NCBI RefSeq assembly: GCF_963678635.1
Contig: NC_087066.1
Coordinates: forward strand, 65,693,277-65,757,276
Reading direction: 5' to 3'
From: Symsagittifera roscoffensis
Lineage: Eukaryota; Xenacoelomorpha; Acoela; Convolutidae
Length of the DNA stretch: 64,000 bases
Every line of letters begins with the position of its first letter. The stretch's first letter is position 1. The notes under the pieces were generated by a model that ran no database searches, had not been told where the DNA came from, and worked only from the letters and a program-made list of their open reading frames with translations. Position numbers and translations under genes: made by a program. Shown one piece after another: positions 52,495 through 63,339 of this stretch.

Positions 52495-53075
52495 ATAGAC
52501 CCGTTCGTATAGCAGCCAAGTCCTGAATGTCCCTCTAAATAGTTTCGAACAAAAGAAAAAACGATGAATTTAAATATTAATGTTCATATGAAAAAAAAAC
52601 TTTTCCTTTACAAGGATTGCCAATATCTTATGTTTTATCAAATACAGATTTCGATAACTTTTTCAGCTCAAGACAGAACAACGAGCTAATTATTGAAAAT
52701 AATTAGGTTGTTATTTCGGCTTGAGCTGAAAAAAAAAATTGTTGGTGTGAACATAGCTAATTTGGCCAAAAGGCGCGATATATTTTGTGCTATTAGCGAG
52801 GGACAGGCAAGTAGATGATTTTTCAAACTGATTCAGAAGCTATTTGGACTTAGCAATACGTCACTAAACACTAAATGCATCATTTTGTTGTTTTTTACCT
52901 AACACGCCGGAGGAGAGGGATTTTCAAAAACATCTGAAATGAATTATTTCAAAGTTTTCAAATTCAATTTAAAGTTTACACAATTATTCTTTAATTAACT
53001 TGATAAAACTACCTCACAAACATAGATCAATCAAAACAATCAGGGTTTTGACCTGATACGAGCAATATTGCCTGG
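52495..53075 (+). mobile_element. Family A remains: minus 3' scrap then a degenerate plus copy
   Basis: CCCGTTCGTATAGCAGCCAAGTCC (about 52500) is an eroded minus-strand 3' end. From about 52700 a plus copy is traceable: AATTTGGCCAAAAGGCGCGATATATTTTGTGC, CACGCCGGAGGAGAGGG, CAGGGTTTTGACCTG stem-loop and ACGAGCAATATTG (in pieces). Confidence 0.6.
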
Positions 53076-53096
53076 TTCATGTTTGATTGAGTAGAT

Positions 53097-53455
53097 ACCG
53101 GGGCGGATTTGACCCTCTGGCCAACCAAAAGTATTATTTTATGCCATCCATTTTAGGCCGACCAACCATAAAATTGTTCTGTAGGCAACTTCGGGGCCAA
53201 TATACACTAATTTCGGAAGAGTGCACGCTAAAAAATTGATTTTTTTTGGCCAAAAAAGTCCGGAAAGAGCCAAAAAAACAGCTTTTTGGACCGGTTTTTC
53301 GAAAATTTGCCTGCTGCGCAACATTTTTTGGTCAAAAAGGGGGTCTTTATTGTGTTCTGGGTGTGCTCGGAAAATCAGTTTGGTTGACTTTAAAAAAAGT
53401 TGACAAATTTTTCAAAAATTTGTTGAAAATCACATCTCAACCCCCCCCCCCCCTC
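53097..53455 (-). mobile_element. Family C copy, long version
   Basis: On the + strand it begins CCGGGGCGGATTTGAC and continues TAGGCCGACCAACCATAAAA, GGCCAATATACAC and GTGCTCGGAAAATCAG, then ends in a C13-type run. These are reverse complements of 38476-38894 blocks in order. A 94-codon frame through it is not a gene. Confidence 0.82.
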
Positions 53456-53485
53456 AAGAACACAAGAAATTCACTAGAAAATCAC

Positions 53486-54063
53486 AACTATTTTTCACAA
53501 ATTGGGTTAACATTAGGTGAAAACATTTGAACACAAAACTTGCTTAAAGTTTTAGCAAAAAAAATAGTGCAATTTGTTTTGCGGAAATCGGTCCCAAAGT
53601 TTTGCCTCAAATACAGATAGTTTTTGGTTTTTTAGTTAATCAAGAATTACTCAAAACTACCGAGTCGATTACTGTCAAGACTGTATAAAAATGATTTTCC
53701 TACAAATCCCAAAAACTCAAATAAGAGCAAAATTGATACAAGGTTTTGGAAGTTGCAGGCTTCTTAATTTTTGTTCGGCTACATAATGATAAACTTCGTT
53801 TGATATAACCTTATCAGAGACTGACCTGCTAGTTTTGACTTATTTTCAGATTGACAAAAAACCAAAAAATGACTAATTCTTAAGGTAAAAATACGTAGCG
53901 TATTTCATAGAACAAAAATTGCTTCATAATAATTCTGCTAAAATTCTAAGCAAGTTTTTTTTTCTTTTTTTTAATCCAAAGTCAACCCTTCGAGAAAAAC
54001 GCGTTTTGAATTTCACGTTTTTAGGCGCTTTGCGTTTTGTCCAGATAACTTAAATCAATACTG
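53486..54063. mobile_element. Family B copy, left end lost
   Basis: TTTTCACAAATTGGGTTAAC, then a matching inverse arm TAATTCTGCTAAAATTCTAAG, TTTTGTCCAGATAACTTAAATCAATACTG. Its left end abuts the family-C copy. Confidence 0.75.
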
Positions 54064-54544
54064 TTTTAGAACGCCGATTTAATTTAATTTCTTCAGTCTT
54101 TTGGATCATGCTTTTCAGTTCAGTTGTATTTGTTTGGCTCATGCTGGTGCCTTTAAGGTTGAAATTATGGAGCGAACATGAAATCAATTCAAATAATTGC
54201 AAAAAAGAATCAAAAATACAAATTGTCGTGAGTGATTTCTTCTGCGGTCACACGTTGTCAAATTTTTCTACATGGTGATAAACGATACAAGGCAGTTCAG
54301 ACACTCTTGTTTTTTTTTTTTTAAATACCTTTTCTTGACCGTAAACTCAGCAAAAAATTGGCAAAAAAATGGAAAATTTATGCTTGGGACGATTTTCTAG
54401 GCTCTCAAGGGCAGACGTCAAATACATGCTTTTGTAGTTCAAATAAGCGTGCGGGGTAATAAATTAAACGTAAAATTGAAAACAAAATTTTGTTTGATTA
54501 TTTCTTCAAGTTTTCAAACTAAAAAACTAAACATTTTAATTGGA

Positions 54545-54600
54545 TTTAATGTGCAGTCGGAATCTTTTGAGCAGCGCCCTGTTATATGAGCAGTATTATT
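54545..54600 (+). mobile_element. Family A 3'-end fragment
   Basis: GTGCAGTCGGAATCTTTTGAG, a half stem-loop (GCGCCCTG) and TATGAGCAGTATTATT. A matching 5'-like scrap (ATATTGGCGCTTGGTGTG) lies downstream near 54886 and is a separate fragment. Confidence 0.55.
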
Positions 54601-55335
54601 ATCAAACAATTGGAAAATTGGTTAAAAAATAACAGCCAAATTTGTCCAACAAATGCGCGCTTTATTCTAGTTTTTCTGCGCTCAACCCCGCATAAAAGGC
54701 TCAACTTCCTTCTAAATTGAGTAAATTTATTTTTGCAATGCTTACTCTTAGGATTACTGGCCAAATTTGTACTTTGAGACAATTTTTCCACAATAAATTT
54801 TTTTTGTAGAACTTAGCTGCTGTATAGCAATTCTGAAAAAAGCACTCGCTTAAATTATAAAATTTTTAAAAAGAAATGAGGAATATATTGGCGCTTGGTG
54901 TGTTTTTTTTTCATTTAGTCATTTTTTAATGATCGAAATGAAGCTTTTCATCAAGTTTTGAGGGTTTATCCCACACTAGAAAACAATTCCGAATTGAGTT
55001 GAGGCAAACTAATCATTCGTAAAAGTTTTTTACTTACTTGTCTTTCACACTTGATGTTTGATTTTGTTCAAAAGTTTTGTTTTCGTTCGATTTTGAAAAT
55101 ACATTTTTTCAAAATCAAATTAAAATTTTAAAAATAATGAAAATTCTAGGGCTATTTGCACAAAGTAACATAAAGAAAAGCCATTGTTTCATGCACTTTT
55201 AACAATTCAAGTTCATGGAAATGTTGCCAGGAATGGGTATAAATTAGCTTTTTCGGTGACCATCACACAAAGTTACCCTAAATTAGCAACTGTTTATACT
55301 GAGACTGATCAAGTGTTTTCTTAGGTTGCTAAATC

Positions 55336-55440
55336 AATTGGATCTACTTAACATTGTCTATCCCTTTAAAAGAGAGCAGGGGGAGGCTATATTTTTAAGT
55401 TAATGAGATGAGTTGGATTTCTAGCCTATCGAATTACGGC
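55336..55440. mobile_element. Family D fragment
   Basis: GGATCTACTTAACATTGTC and a purine-rich GAGAGCAGGGGGAGGCTA. Only the left end is recognisable. Confidence 0.5.
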
Positions 55441-55742
55441 AAATTAGAGTAAGTATTTGAAAAAAAAATAAAGCTTCAATATGATTTTTTTTTAGTTTCA
55501 AGAAAAAATTTTCTCTCTGTTAAAGCTTGTTTTTGCTTCTAATACTTGCTGACTTTTTCCCAACTGTAATTTCAGATTTTTATCTGTTACATTTTTGTTA
55601 TGCGACCATGTATTACCTCAAATACTACATTGAAAACATCATGAGTTTTTAGTGTCTAAAAATTTCACTCATTTACTTTGCTACATTTTCGGAAAAATCC
55701 ATTAAATCAATTGTTTTCCACTAAAATTTCATATTTTTACAG

Positions 55743-55871
55743 GAAATGAAGTCCAAGCTTTCAGCATATTCTGAAAACATGCAACAGTGTTGTTCCATTA
55801 GTTGTTCCATATGTTTACGATTCGTTTCATTGAGAATAGTTGGTGTGTCAATAGCAAATTTAATCTCCTGA
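55743..55871 (+). CDS. Candidate C-terminal tail exon of the GPCR (speculative)
   Basis: A strong acceptor (atatttttacag) is followed in the required phase 0 by 42 codons ending in TGA at 55869-55871. The peptide begins EMKSKLSAYSEN and contains two Cys clusters (QQCCSISCSIC), which would be compatible with tail palmitoylation. There is no homology argument, and in AT-rich DNA such a combination can occur by chance. A competing candidate lies at 57504-57674. Confidence 0.18.
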   Translation, partial: EMKSKLSAYSENMQQCCSISCSICLRFVSLRIVGVSIANLIS

Positions 55872-56845
55872 AATTCATATACCTAGATGATAATTAACAT
55901 TTTGTTTCGAGAATGTTCTCTTAACGCTCTAAAAGCAAGCCTTCATATATTTTGATAGCGTTTTTGTAAAACCACTTCGTTTATAACTTGATTCGATTTG
56001 TGTTCTTCATGTTTCGAAATTAGGTGTCATATCTGCTTTCAAAAGAAATGCCGTGTTGGAAGTGACAGATAAATTTTTTGATAATTCCATCTAAACTTTT
56101 GCAAGTCTATTTATTTAATTTGATATTGAAATGTTTTCTATTGACGCAATGAAGTTTGAAATTGGTTGTTGCATACTTATGTCTTTTTCATTACACCCAC
56201 TTTTGTCATCCACAATACATCATTCCACCCACTTTTGTCTTTTTCCAAATGATGTATCTTGCTGATACTTTTTAACCTTCGATTACTCCTTTTCTCTAGG
56301 GGACCAATTTTTCAGCATAAAAATTGAAAAGTGAGTCTTTTAATAGACCCAGTGTATTACAACTGACGTGTAATTGATTGACAGACGTAAAAGCTTGCTC
56401 ACTCTTGATTCAAGCTTCCCAATTTAATACAATTATCTCACGATTTGTCAGCAAAACTGTCAAGTTCAAAAACAGAATAGACTAAATGATTGTAAAAGCA
56501 AACAAATTTAGGCGCACAATAACACCATTGATTGGCACGCGTAAGGATACTCCCATTCTTGGGCCAAAAAGCCCTATACCCTATTTAGGACAATTATATT
56601 TTAATTTGTCAGCACAACTGTCAGTTTCAAAAACAAAATAGTCTAAATTAGCGGCAAAAAAAAACAGATTTACGCTCAAAATATTACTCTTTCGCATGTC
56701 AGCGCAGCGGAGCAAGCTGTCGCCAATCACCAATGCGGCATTTGAAGTTAGCTTTTGGACTTACTTTTTGTTCTGAGTCTGTTAAAAGATTAGTCTACTA
56801 AAAACCCGGTCTGTTAGAATCCCTAGTACCTTATTTCTAGTTTGT
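55872..56845. other. 3' flank stretch with nothing recognised
   Basis: A 21-bp phrase recurs: CATTACACCCACTTTTGTC (about 56191) and CATTCCACCCACTTTTGTC (56222), a local duplication. TTTGTCAGCA(A/C)AACTGTCA(A/G)(G/T)TTCAAAAACA(G/A)AATAG also occurs twice (56443, 56604), about 160 bp apart. Confidence 0.5.
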
Positions 56846-56852
56846 TTTCATA

Positions 56853-57040
56853 AGATCTACTTAGCAAACGACATCCCCTTGGTATCTACTAAAGAATGGC
56901 CCCCCTATAAATAAAATCAGTAAACTAGCACCAGTAGAGTTGTATTTAAAATTGAGTTTTGCTGCAATCTGATCGGCCAAAAATTCGCCAACTTTGATCG
57001 GTGAAAAATTCGCAAAATTATTTCTGAAATAAGTAGATCC
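56853..57040. mobile_element. Family D MITE copy, both ends present
   Basis: It starts AGATCTACTTAGCAAACG, ends AATAAGTAGATCC, and has GGTATCTACTAAAGAATGG and CTATAAATAAAATCAGTAAA inside. Flanks do not show a target duplication. Confidence 0.75.
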
Positions 57041-57296
57041 GAAAGAACAATAATCATAATATTTTTGCAAATGTGCATGGAAAGTACGATAAAGTACAAA
57101 TTATAACCTTTTTGGCGATTTTGCATTGAATTTTTTGTCTCAATAACTTATTGGGCGTTGTTGACTGCTGTTGAACCCTACTAATTTCTCAATATTTTGA
57201 TTTGGTTCAAAATTTGTAAGAATGCTCTAGGCTCTGAATTGTGTTTTTCAGGAAAACAAAAAAAAGCAATTAATCAAAGATCTTTTTAGTGGGAAG

Positions 57297-57674
57297 ATGT
57301 TATATAGTTCCAAATTTTCACGATCAATTAACTTTTGTTTTCTATTTTGGGCTTCGCTTCTAAAAATTTCTCATTTTTGTTTTCGATATTTTTATTTCCG
57401 GTCGCAATTAGTTCTGAATGAAACAAAGACAATCGATTGCAATCACAAATTAAGTAGATCGGTCGAAAGTGGGCGGAACCTGACGCTGTGTTGGGGCAGG
57501 CAGTACAATATCATCCACGGGGATCCCTTAAGTTCCATTTCCTTGCTTACTTTTCGCTGCCCTACTAGCATGACAACTAAAAAAGCCCTGAAAAATCGTC
57601 TTCTTTTAACAATTCTCCGAACAGAAATAAGTGAAACAAAAAACAAGCGCAGCTTCCTAGTGTATAATTATTAG
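57297..57674 (+). CDS. Unassigned 125-codon open frame with a GC-rich core
   Basis: This is one of the two longest open frames in the window. Its 3' half (about 57465-57600) is clearly richer in G/C than its neighbours, unlike chance frames here. A cag at 57501-57503 could act as an acceptor and would place 56 codons plus stop in phase 0, as needed after the TM7 exon. The result would be a Ser/Thr/Lys-rich hydrophilic tail ending SFLVYNY. No polypyrimidine tract precedes it. The reverse strand is also open over 57443-57646. I do not recognise a domain on either strand. It could be a tail exon, a decayed mobile-element fragment or chance. Confidence 0.2.
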   Translation: MLYSSKFSRSINFCFLFWASLLKISHFCFRYFYFRSQLVLNETKTIDCNHKLSRSVESGRNLTLCWGRQYNIIHGDPLSSISLLTFRCPTSMTTKKALKNRLLLTILRTEISETKNKRSFLVYNY

Positions 57675-57920
57675 ACGATTTTCCTTAGCTTTGACCCAAA
57701 ATACAAAACTATGTGCTATAATAAACCTTTGTGTCAAAGCCTTCCCAGATCAGTTTTTCCGGGGAAATAGAACAAATTTGCTCGTTTTTTTGAAGTTTTC
57801 TATTCTTGCAAGATATAATAGATCAAACTAAAGCTCCACTCATGAATCTACATGCAAATTTATACAATATGATGAATACAAGACTACAATTTTATGGAAA
57901 AGTTGAAATATGACGGCATA

Positions 57921-58258
57921 GGAGCGCTGATTTAAATTAACCGGACAAAACGAAAAATTTTTGAAATTTCAAACACGTTTTTCTGAAATTGGGTTATGAT
58001 TAGACAAAAAAAGAAAAGAACAAAAATTGCTTGGAATTTCACCAGAATTAAGATGGTTCAATTTTTTCTGCCAAAATTTTACCCCAAAAATGGATCATTT
58101 TGGCTTTTTTTAATTAATCAAGAATTACACTGAAAATATCTTGTCAATAGATAAGAAAGTTATATCATAAGGAGCCTCTTACACATCATAACAAAGTTCT
58201 AGAAAGGTTGAAAGTTCAAGTTTTGTTCGTTTTGTCCAGATAATTTAAATCGGCACTG
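57921..58258. mobile_element. Family B copy, deleted middle, 338 bp
   Basis: TA (57919-57920), then GCTGATTTAAATTAACCGGAC at the left; TTTTGTCCAGATAATTTAAATC and CACTG then TA (58259-58260) at the right. Most of the second arm is missing, so it no longer folds fully. Confidence 0.82.
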
Positions 58259-58264
58259 TACTAA

Positions 58265-58780
58265 CAATTAAAATTGCATGTAAACGCAGTTTCAGTATCA
58301 TTTTTTGAACACACTTCACTGATTCATCTCTGAATTTTGCTGACTGGTTGCTAAAGTATCGAAAAGGAGCTGACGCTAGGGTGTCAAGCCACTCTAAACG
58401 TCATTTGAAAAACTTCAACTATTGAAACTCGCATGACAAAGTCATCTTAAGTTGATTTCTATTTCTAATCGCAAAACCTTTCTAAAATAGTTCGAGGCTG
58501 GGTTTTCAGTGCTATATGGAAATACAGGTATTTCAAATCTATTATTTAAAAAATATTTCATTTTTCATTCGATTTCTGAAAGTATATGCTTCTCAATTAA
58601 TTCTCAATGTCAAGAAAACCGGTCCGAGTGTTTTTCATTGTTAGACTGATTTAGAGAAAAAAGCTAAATTTAAAAATCAAAAAACGGTTTAGTTCATGTT
58701 TTTTTTATATTAAATTTATTTAATTATTAAAATTATAAATAATTTTTCAGGGCATAATTTTTTTCTGTATCATTTGGTTA
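58265..58780. other. 3' flank stretch with nothing recognised
   Basis: AT-rich, no frames of note, no repeat termini. Confidence 0.4.
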
Positions 58781-58787
58781 TTCTTTT

Positions 58788-58885
58788 TTGTTCCGACTTT
58801 CGAAGGAAGTGTCGGAATAATTGTGGTTGTTTGGTTTTGTCTCCAGACAAATTTCAACTTTTTACTAACAACTCAAGATTGACGC
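58788..58885 (+). mobile_element. Family A 5' fragment
   Basis: TTTTTGTTCCGACTTTCGAAGG, TGTCGGAATAATTGTGG and CCAGACAAATTTCAACTTTTTA. The 5' hairpin is retained. Confidence 0.75.
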
Positions 58886-59761
58886 TTTTGATAACTTCTT
58901 TTTAGACAACATTTTCTATATTCTTTTGAATCAGGAAAAATGCAATAATTGCTATTGTATGAGCTCATGACACTATATTTTTAAAAGATATTAGTTTTAG
59001 GTCATTTTTCAAGTTTTGTAAGTTAAAATTGAGTTTTTAAACGAGTAAATCAACTTTTGCTGTTGCAGCCAAATCAATTTCTGAAGTGATTGCATATAAT
59101 TTTAGGGGGAGCGGGTTGCCTATGACAGCTTTTTTCAATTTGAACAAAACCATTAGAGTGGTAAACTTCATAGAAATTTCAACAATTTTTAATTTTTTTT
59201 CTGCAGATTAAGTCATGCAAATCAATTTAGTGAATACAATAATCGTAAAAGCAAGTCTCCGGGATTACAGGAAATAGTTGCGATCAGTTCCTTCCCGCAC
59301 CAAAATATTGCGTTTACGGGATTACCTTTTAAATTGGGCAAATCTAAAGGTTCCTGTCGGAAAGAAAAGTAAACCTATGCAAAATTTCTTCAATTGTCAT
59401 TTTCATTATCAATTTTATATGCTAAATTTTGTTAGGCAATGACATATAATTCAAAATTCAAATTAAAAAATTTCGTTCTTGGTGCCGAAAATTTTCATGT
59501 GAGCTGAACTCATAGTATATTTTCAGGCCAAACATCAAAACAAAAACCAATTGAAAAGTATACGTTATAATTATATTTCCACTTCTCTCTCTAGCTTGAC
59601 AGTCTAAAAAATATGAAAATAATATGTATAAAATGAATATACAAAAACTGAAAAAAAATTGATTTATATCAATTTTATTGTTATCAAAACCCGTATGAAA
59701 AATTAAAAAAAAAACGCGAAAAATTGGATTTAATACGCTTTATAATCGTTTAAAAATGAAT

Positions 59762-60209
59762 TTTGTTCCGATTTCGAACAAAGTGCGGAATATATATGCT
59801 TGGGTTGATTTTGTTAATCTGTCAAATTTCGGCTTCTTAACTAAGCTTTTTTGGCGGAATTTTTTTGCTACCATCGGAAATATATTGATTTTTGAGCTCA
59901 AGTTTTAAATAACGTTTCACCTGTGATTAGATTTTGTAAAGTTATGGGGGTTTGAAAGTGGCTAATTTTGCAAATTTGGGATCATTAACGCGCAATATAT
60001 TGCAATCTATTTCTTATAATACGCGTATGTAGCGGAAAACTCCGTTTCAAATTAAATTGAGATAAATCATTTGGTCGTGTTATTACGATAAAACACATCC
60101 CTTTTTTAACACAATTTTTTTTTGTTATTTGGTCAACTTTTCTTCCAAAAAAACTTTGAAAGTGGCTTTAAAGTGCAATCAAAACATTCAAGACTTCGCG
60201 AGAAGTCTT
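59762..60209 (+). mobile_element. Family A copy, divergent, with altered 3' hairpin
   Basis: TTTTGTTCCGATTTCGAAC to a core of CGCGCAATATATTGCAATC and a 3' end where the usual stem-loop is replaced by CAAGACTTCGCGAGAAGTCTTG, a 9-bp stem with a GCGA loop. The central blocks TTTCACCTGTGATTAG and TTATGGGGGTTTGAAAG are well kept. Confidence 0.8.
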
Positions 60210-60886
60210 GCTTAAGCTTCTTTTTTGTATCAAACCAAACTAAATCAATTTTAATTCGATTCAAAATATTTTTTGTGCTATATTTTTTGTATCAAAACAA
60301 TTTCTTGTCAAAACGGGTAATCCAATTTTCGAGCATTTGAAAAACTAAAAGTGGTTGGATCTTTTTCCTCTTCCCAGATGTGCTGCCATTCTCAATCTCT
60401 CTGATAAACTTTTTGAACTTAATTTTTTTTTTGAGTTGATTTTTTGTTTCAATGACAAGTCAACACTGATCTTCTGTCGTTTCCTGATTATGTTGACTTA
60501 TGTTGACTTGATACCTTTACCTCTTGTTAGTTTATCTTGGCGGACCAGACGCGATACGAACACTCCAGATGCTTTTTAACTATCAGATTTGGTTCAATTT
60601 TAGTTTTATCAGCGCCTTTTTTCAGTTTTTCCTTTTCAAAGGTAACGGAAAAAGCTAGCAATGTTTCCTCCAGCAAAAAAAAAGTAACGTCGACAATTTT
60701 GAGATGATGATGCTCTGTGATAGAAAAACTAAACGCAATCGAAACCCTCTGTAAAGTCTTATCTTACAGGTAATTTACTAGTGAGCTGCAAAAGATATGG
60801 CATTTCTTTGATTGCTGCAAAATATGACCATAATTTCGACTGGTGCAATGTTTTCGGATGTACTCATTTTTTAGGTGATAGGGTTT

Positions 60887-60936
60887 TCAGCAGACCGATT
60901 TTTTAGCAGACCAGTTTTCTAGCAGACTCAGATCAA
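60887..60936. repeat. Short tandem repeat, three units of 17-18 bp
   Basis: TTTCAGCAGACCGA, TTTTAGCAGACCAG and TTCTAGCAGACTCAG in succession. Confidence 0.8.
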
Positions 60937-61035
60937 ACGTTTATCGGATCGAGGTTTTGACTTTATCTTTCTACTGAAGTAATTGAAACAGATTTCATTG
61001 TTAAAATCCATAGAAGTCGCGCAGGGCCTGTGGTC

Positions 61036-61149
61036 GAACTGAGTTCAAACACAAATCGAACTGTGTCGAAACATTAAGTCGAACTGTGTCGAAACATTAA
61101 GTCGAACTGTGTCGAAACATTAGGCCGAGCTGGGTCGAAATATAGAGTC
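61036..61149. repeat. 23-bp minisatellite, about five units
   Basis: Three near-identical units of GAACTGTGTCGAAACATTAA(GTC) start at 61058, 61081 and 61104, flanked by a degenerate unit on each side. Confidence 0.93.
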
Positions 61150-61727
61150 AACCTGGTTCAAACTAAATGCCAAAATTCGACCAAAAATCTATTGTCACGC
61201 GAGGCCTATAGTCAAACTGAAAGATGAAAAGTATAATCGAAATAAAATTTCAGCTAAGAAATTTTTGTCGAGTTTTTTTGCTTGGAAACTGTAAACAGAA
61301 GCATAATAAAAAAGAGACAGAACTTTACAAGTGTTTAACATGTATTTAGCTAGAAAAACACATTTGTTAATCAATTATTCAGTCAACAACGAAAAACAAC
61401 CAAACAACAATCGTCAATTCATAAAATTATCGTATCAATTAATTACGGACGCAGTTTTTACTCACCTTTAAGCAAACGCTAAAATAACAACTTATTGAAA
61501 TTCTTTTTACAATTTGCACGATTTATTTTGGCGTGTACTTCATTTTTGATGAAAAAAAACTAGTTAATTATGGCGTTTTCAGAGCAACTATGTCCTCTAA
61601 AAACTTTAAAAAGCCTTTTTTGATGCCACACAAAAACAATGAAACCAACACCTGGCTATGGTGGTGTACAGCCTGAATAAAACAATAGTTTTAAAAATAG
61701 AATACAAGAAACTGAAATTTTATCTTC

Positions 61728-62320
61728 AGTCGAGTCGGTTGAATCATAGCTAGTTTGGATCAAGTCGGTCGAAAAATAGCTATTCTTGTTCGAGTCGGTC
61801 GAACAAAAGTCGAACACCTCGCGCCGTCTCAGCTTTGATCGCGCCGTCCCCGCTTTGATCGAGAAAGTCACGGCTGAGTTTTTTGGTCGCGAAAGTCCTG
61901 GAAATGGCAAGTCTTGGTCGTGAATCCCTGGTCATTCCAAGTATTGGTCGCAAGGTTTTGGTCGCGCAATTTCCGCTTCGATCACGAAAGTTGCGACGGA
62001 TCATTGTGGTTTTAAAGTCTGGAACTGTTAACCTTCGGTCGTGAAAGTCTGGACATGCCAAAATTCGGTCACGAAAGTCTGCACAAGCCAATAATTTGTC
62101 GCGAAAGTCTGGGCATGAGTCTAGGACCTCCTCCCGGGTCGCATTCGGTCCAAACGTTTTTCCTAGTTCGAACTTATTCGAATTTTATTCCGTGGTCGAA
62201 CTTGGTCGAAACATATATGGTTCAGTCGTATTTGGTCGAAGTTTTTGGTCATGCCGGTCAAAACATATCTCGCTTGGTCGAAGTTGTTCAAAAGAGATGC
62301 ATTTGTTCGCGCCGGAAAAA
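61728..62320. repeat. Compound GTCGAA/TTGGTCG minisatellite, about 590 bp
   Basis: The first part repeats GAGTCGGTCGAA with AATAGC spacers. The second (about 61885-62120) repeats about 30-bp units TTGGTCGCGAAAGTCTGG with ACATGCCAAA. The third (62130-62310) repeats TTGGTCGAA with CATAT spacers. Long stop-free frames on both strands (plus 62055-62495, minus 61780-62091) follow from the repeat and are not called as genes. Confidence 0.85.
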
Positions 62321-62329
62321 ATATAGGTG

Positions 62330-62985
62330 TTTTATGGTTGCTCATTTGACACAAAATATGCACAAAAAAGAGTTAAAAATTTACAAAACTTTAAAAATCT
62401 GCTGCAATTTATTGATGAAAAACTATTTTTTTTTAAAACTAAAAGGATTTTTTGTTCATATTTCAGCAACAAAACTGATTATTTTCCATTGTTGAACACA
62501 ATAGCTCCAATGAATGCGAAATGGCGAATAATTTTGCTATCATTTGACAATTTTTGTGGCAAATAAAAAAAATAGTAACTGAAACAATTTTGAAACTTTA
62601 AAAAAAATGGTTTCTAACAATTTTTCTTCGTTTTCACTTTAAAAAAACCGTAAATCTACATAATACAGAATTGGAATCAATAACAGGCTCAAAAAATGGC
62701 TTATTATTAAGGCCAATTTTATCCTATTTGATATCAAAAAACGTAAGTTATAATGCACAGATGAAAACCATTTTATTTCACGAGATGATGGTTGAAAGAA
62801 AAATTTCAGGAGAAAAAATTAGCGACACTCAGTTTTTGTGCGTTGTTTGTATATGAATAAGCTCATTTTTTCCAAAAAAATTTCTATCGGATCATAAAGT
62901 TGGTTTTAAAATTTTCCAATGACTCTAAAGAGACCTTGAATCATCACAAATTGCAGCTTTCGAGATTTTTTTTTGCGAATCAGTT
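62330..62985. other. 3' flank stretch with nothing recognised
   Basis: AT-rich with A and T runs; no motif. Confidence 0.4.
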
Positions 62986-62994
62986 GAACCAAAA

Positions 62995-63330
62995 TCCCCT
63001 TCCCACCTAAATGGTCTTCCTTTTGGTTTTTTTTGACATCCATTGTGTTTGGGTGCCCATAAGTTATCGAAAAAACCCTTCGACACAAATAGGCACAGTT
63101 TTTGGGGGAGTGTGCGCAGAAAAAAAAACAATTTTTTGTTCAAAACCTTCCAAAAAAGAATCAAAATATCTTTTTTGGCGTTTTTTCCAAAATTTGTCTA
63201 CGGGGTAGAAAATTTTGTCTCGATAGTAATTTGGTGAGCTCGAAAAATCATTTTGCTGACCTGAAAAAGAAATTTCTTTTTGTTTTTGAAACCCTACATC
63301 AGAAAATTTTTGAGATTCAAACAGTCAAAA
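62995..63330 (-). mobile_element. Family C copy, divergent
   Basis: TTTTTTGACATCCATTGTG, then GAGTGTGCGCAGAAAAAAAAAC, CTTTTTTGGCGTTTTTTCC and GAGCTCGAAAAATCATTTTGCTGACC follow the order of the copy at 53097-53455, with many changes. Termini are lost. Confidence 0.6.
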
Positions 63331-63339
63331 GGCCCCTGA

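Noticed and set aside
61036-61149. CRISPR-like array
   Set aside because: Units are contiguous 23-bp tandem repeats without unique spacers, in eukaryotic DNA.
62055-62495. 146-codon open frame, the longest in the window
   Set aside because: Its first two thirds lie in the GTCGAA minisatellite and the rest in AT-rich DNA; no domain, no start context, and the opposite strand is equally open.
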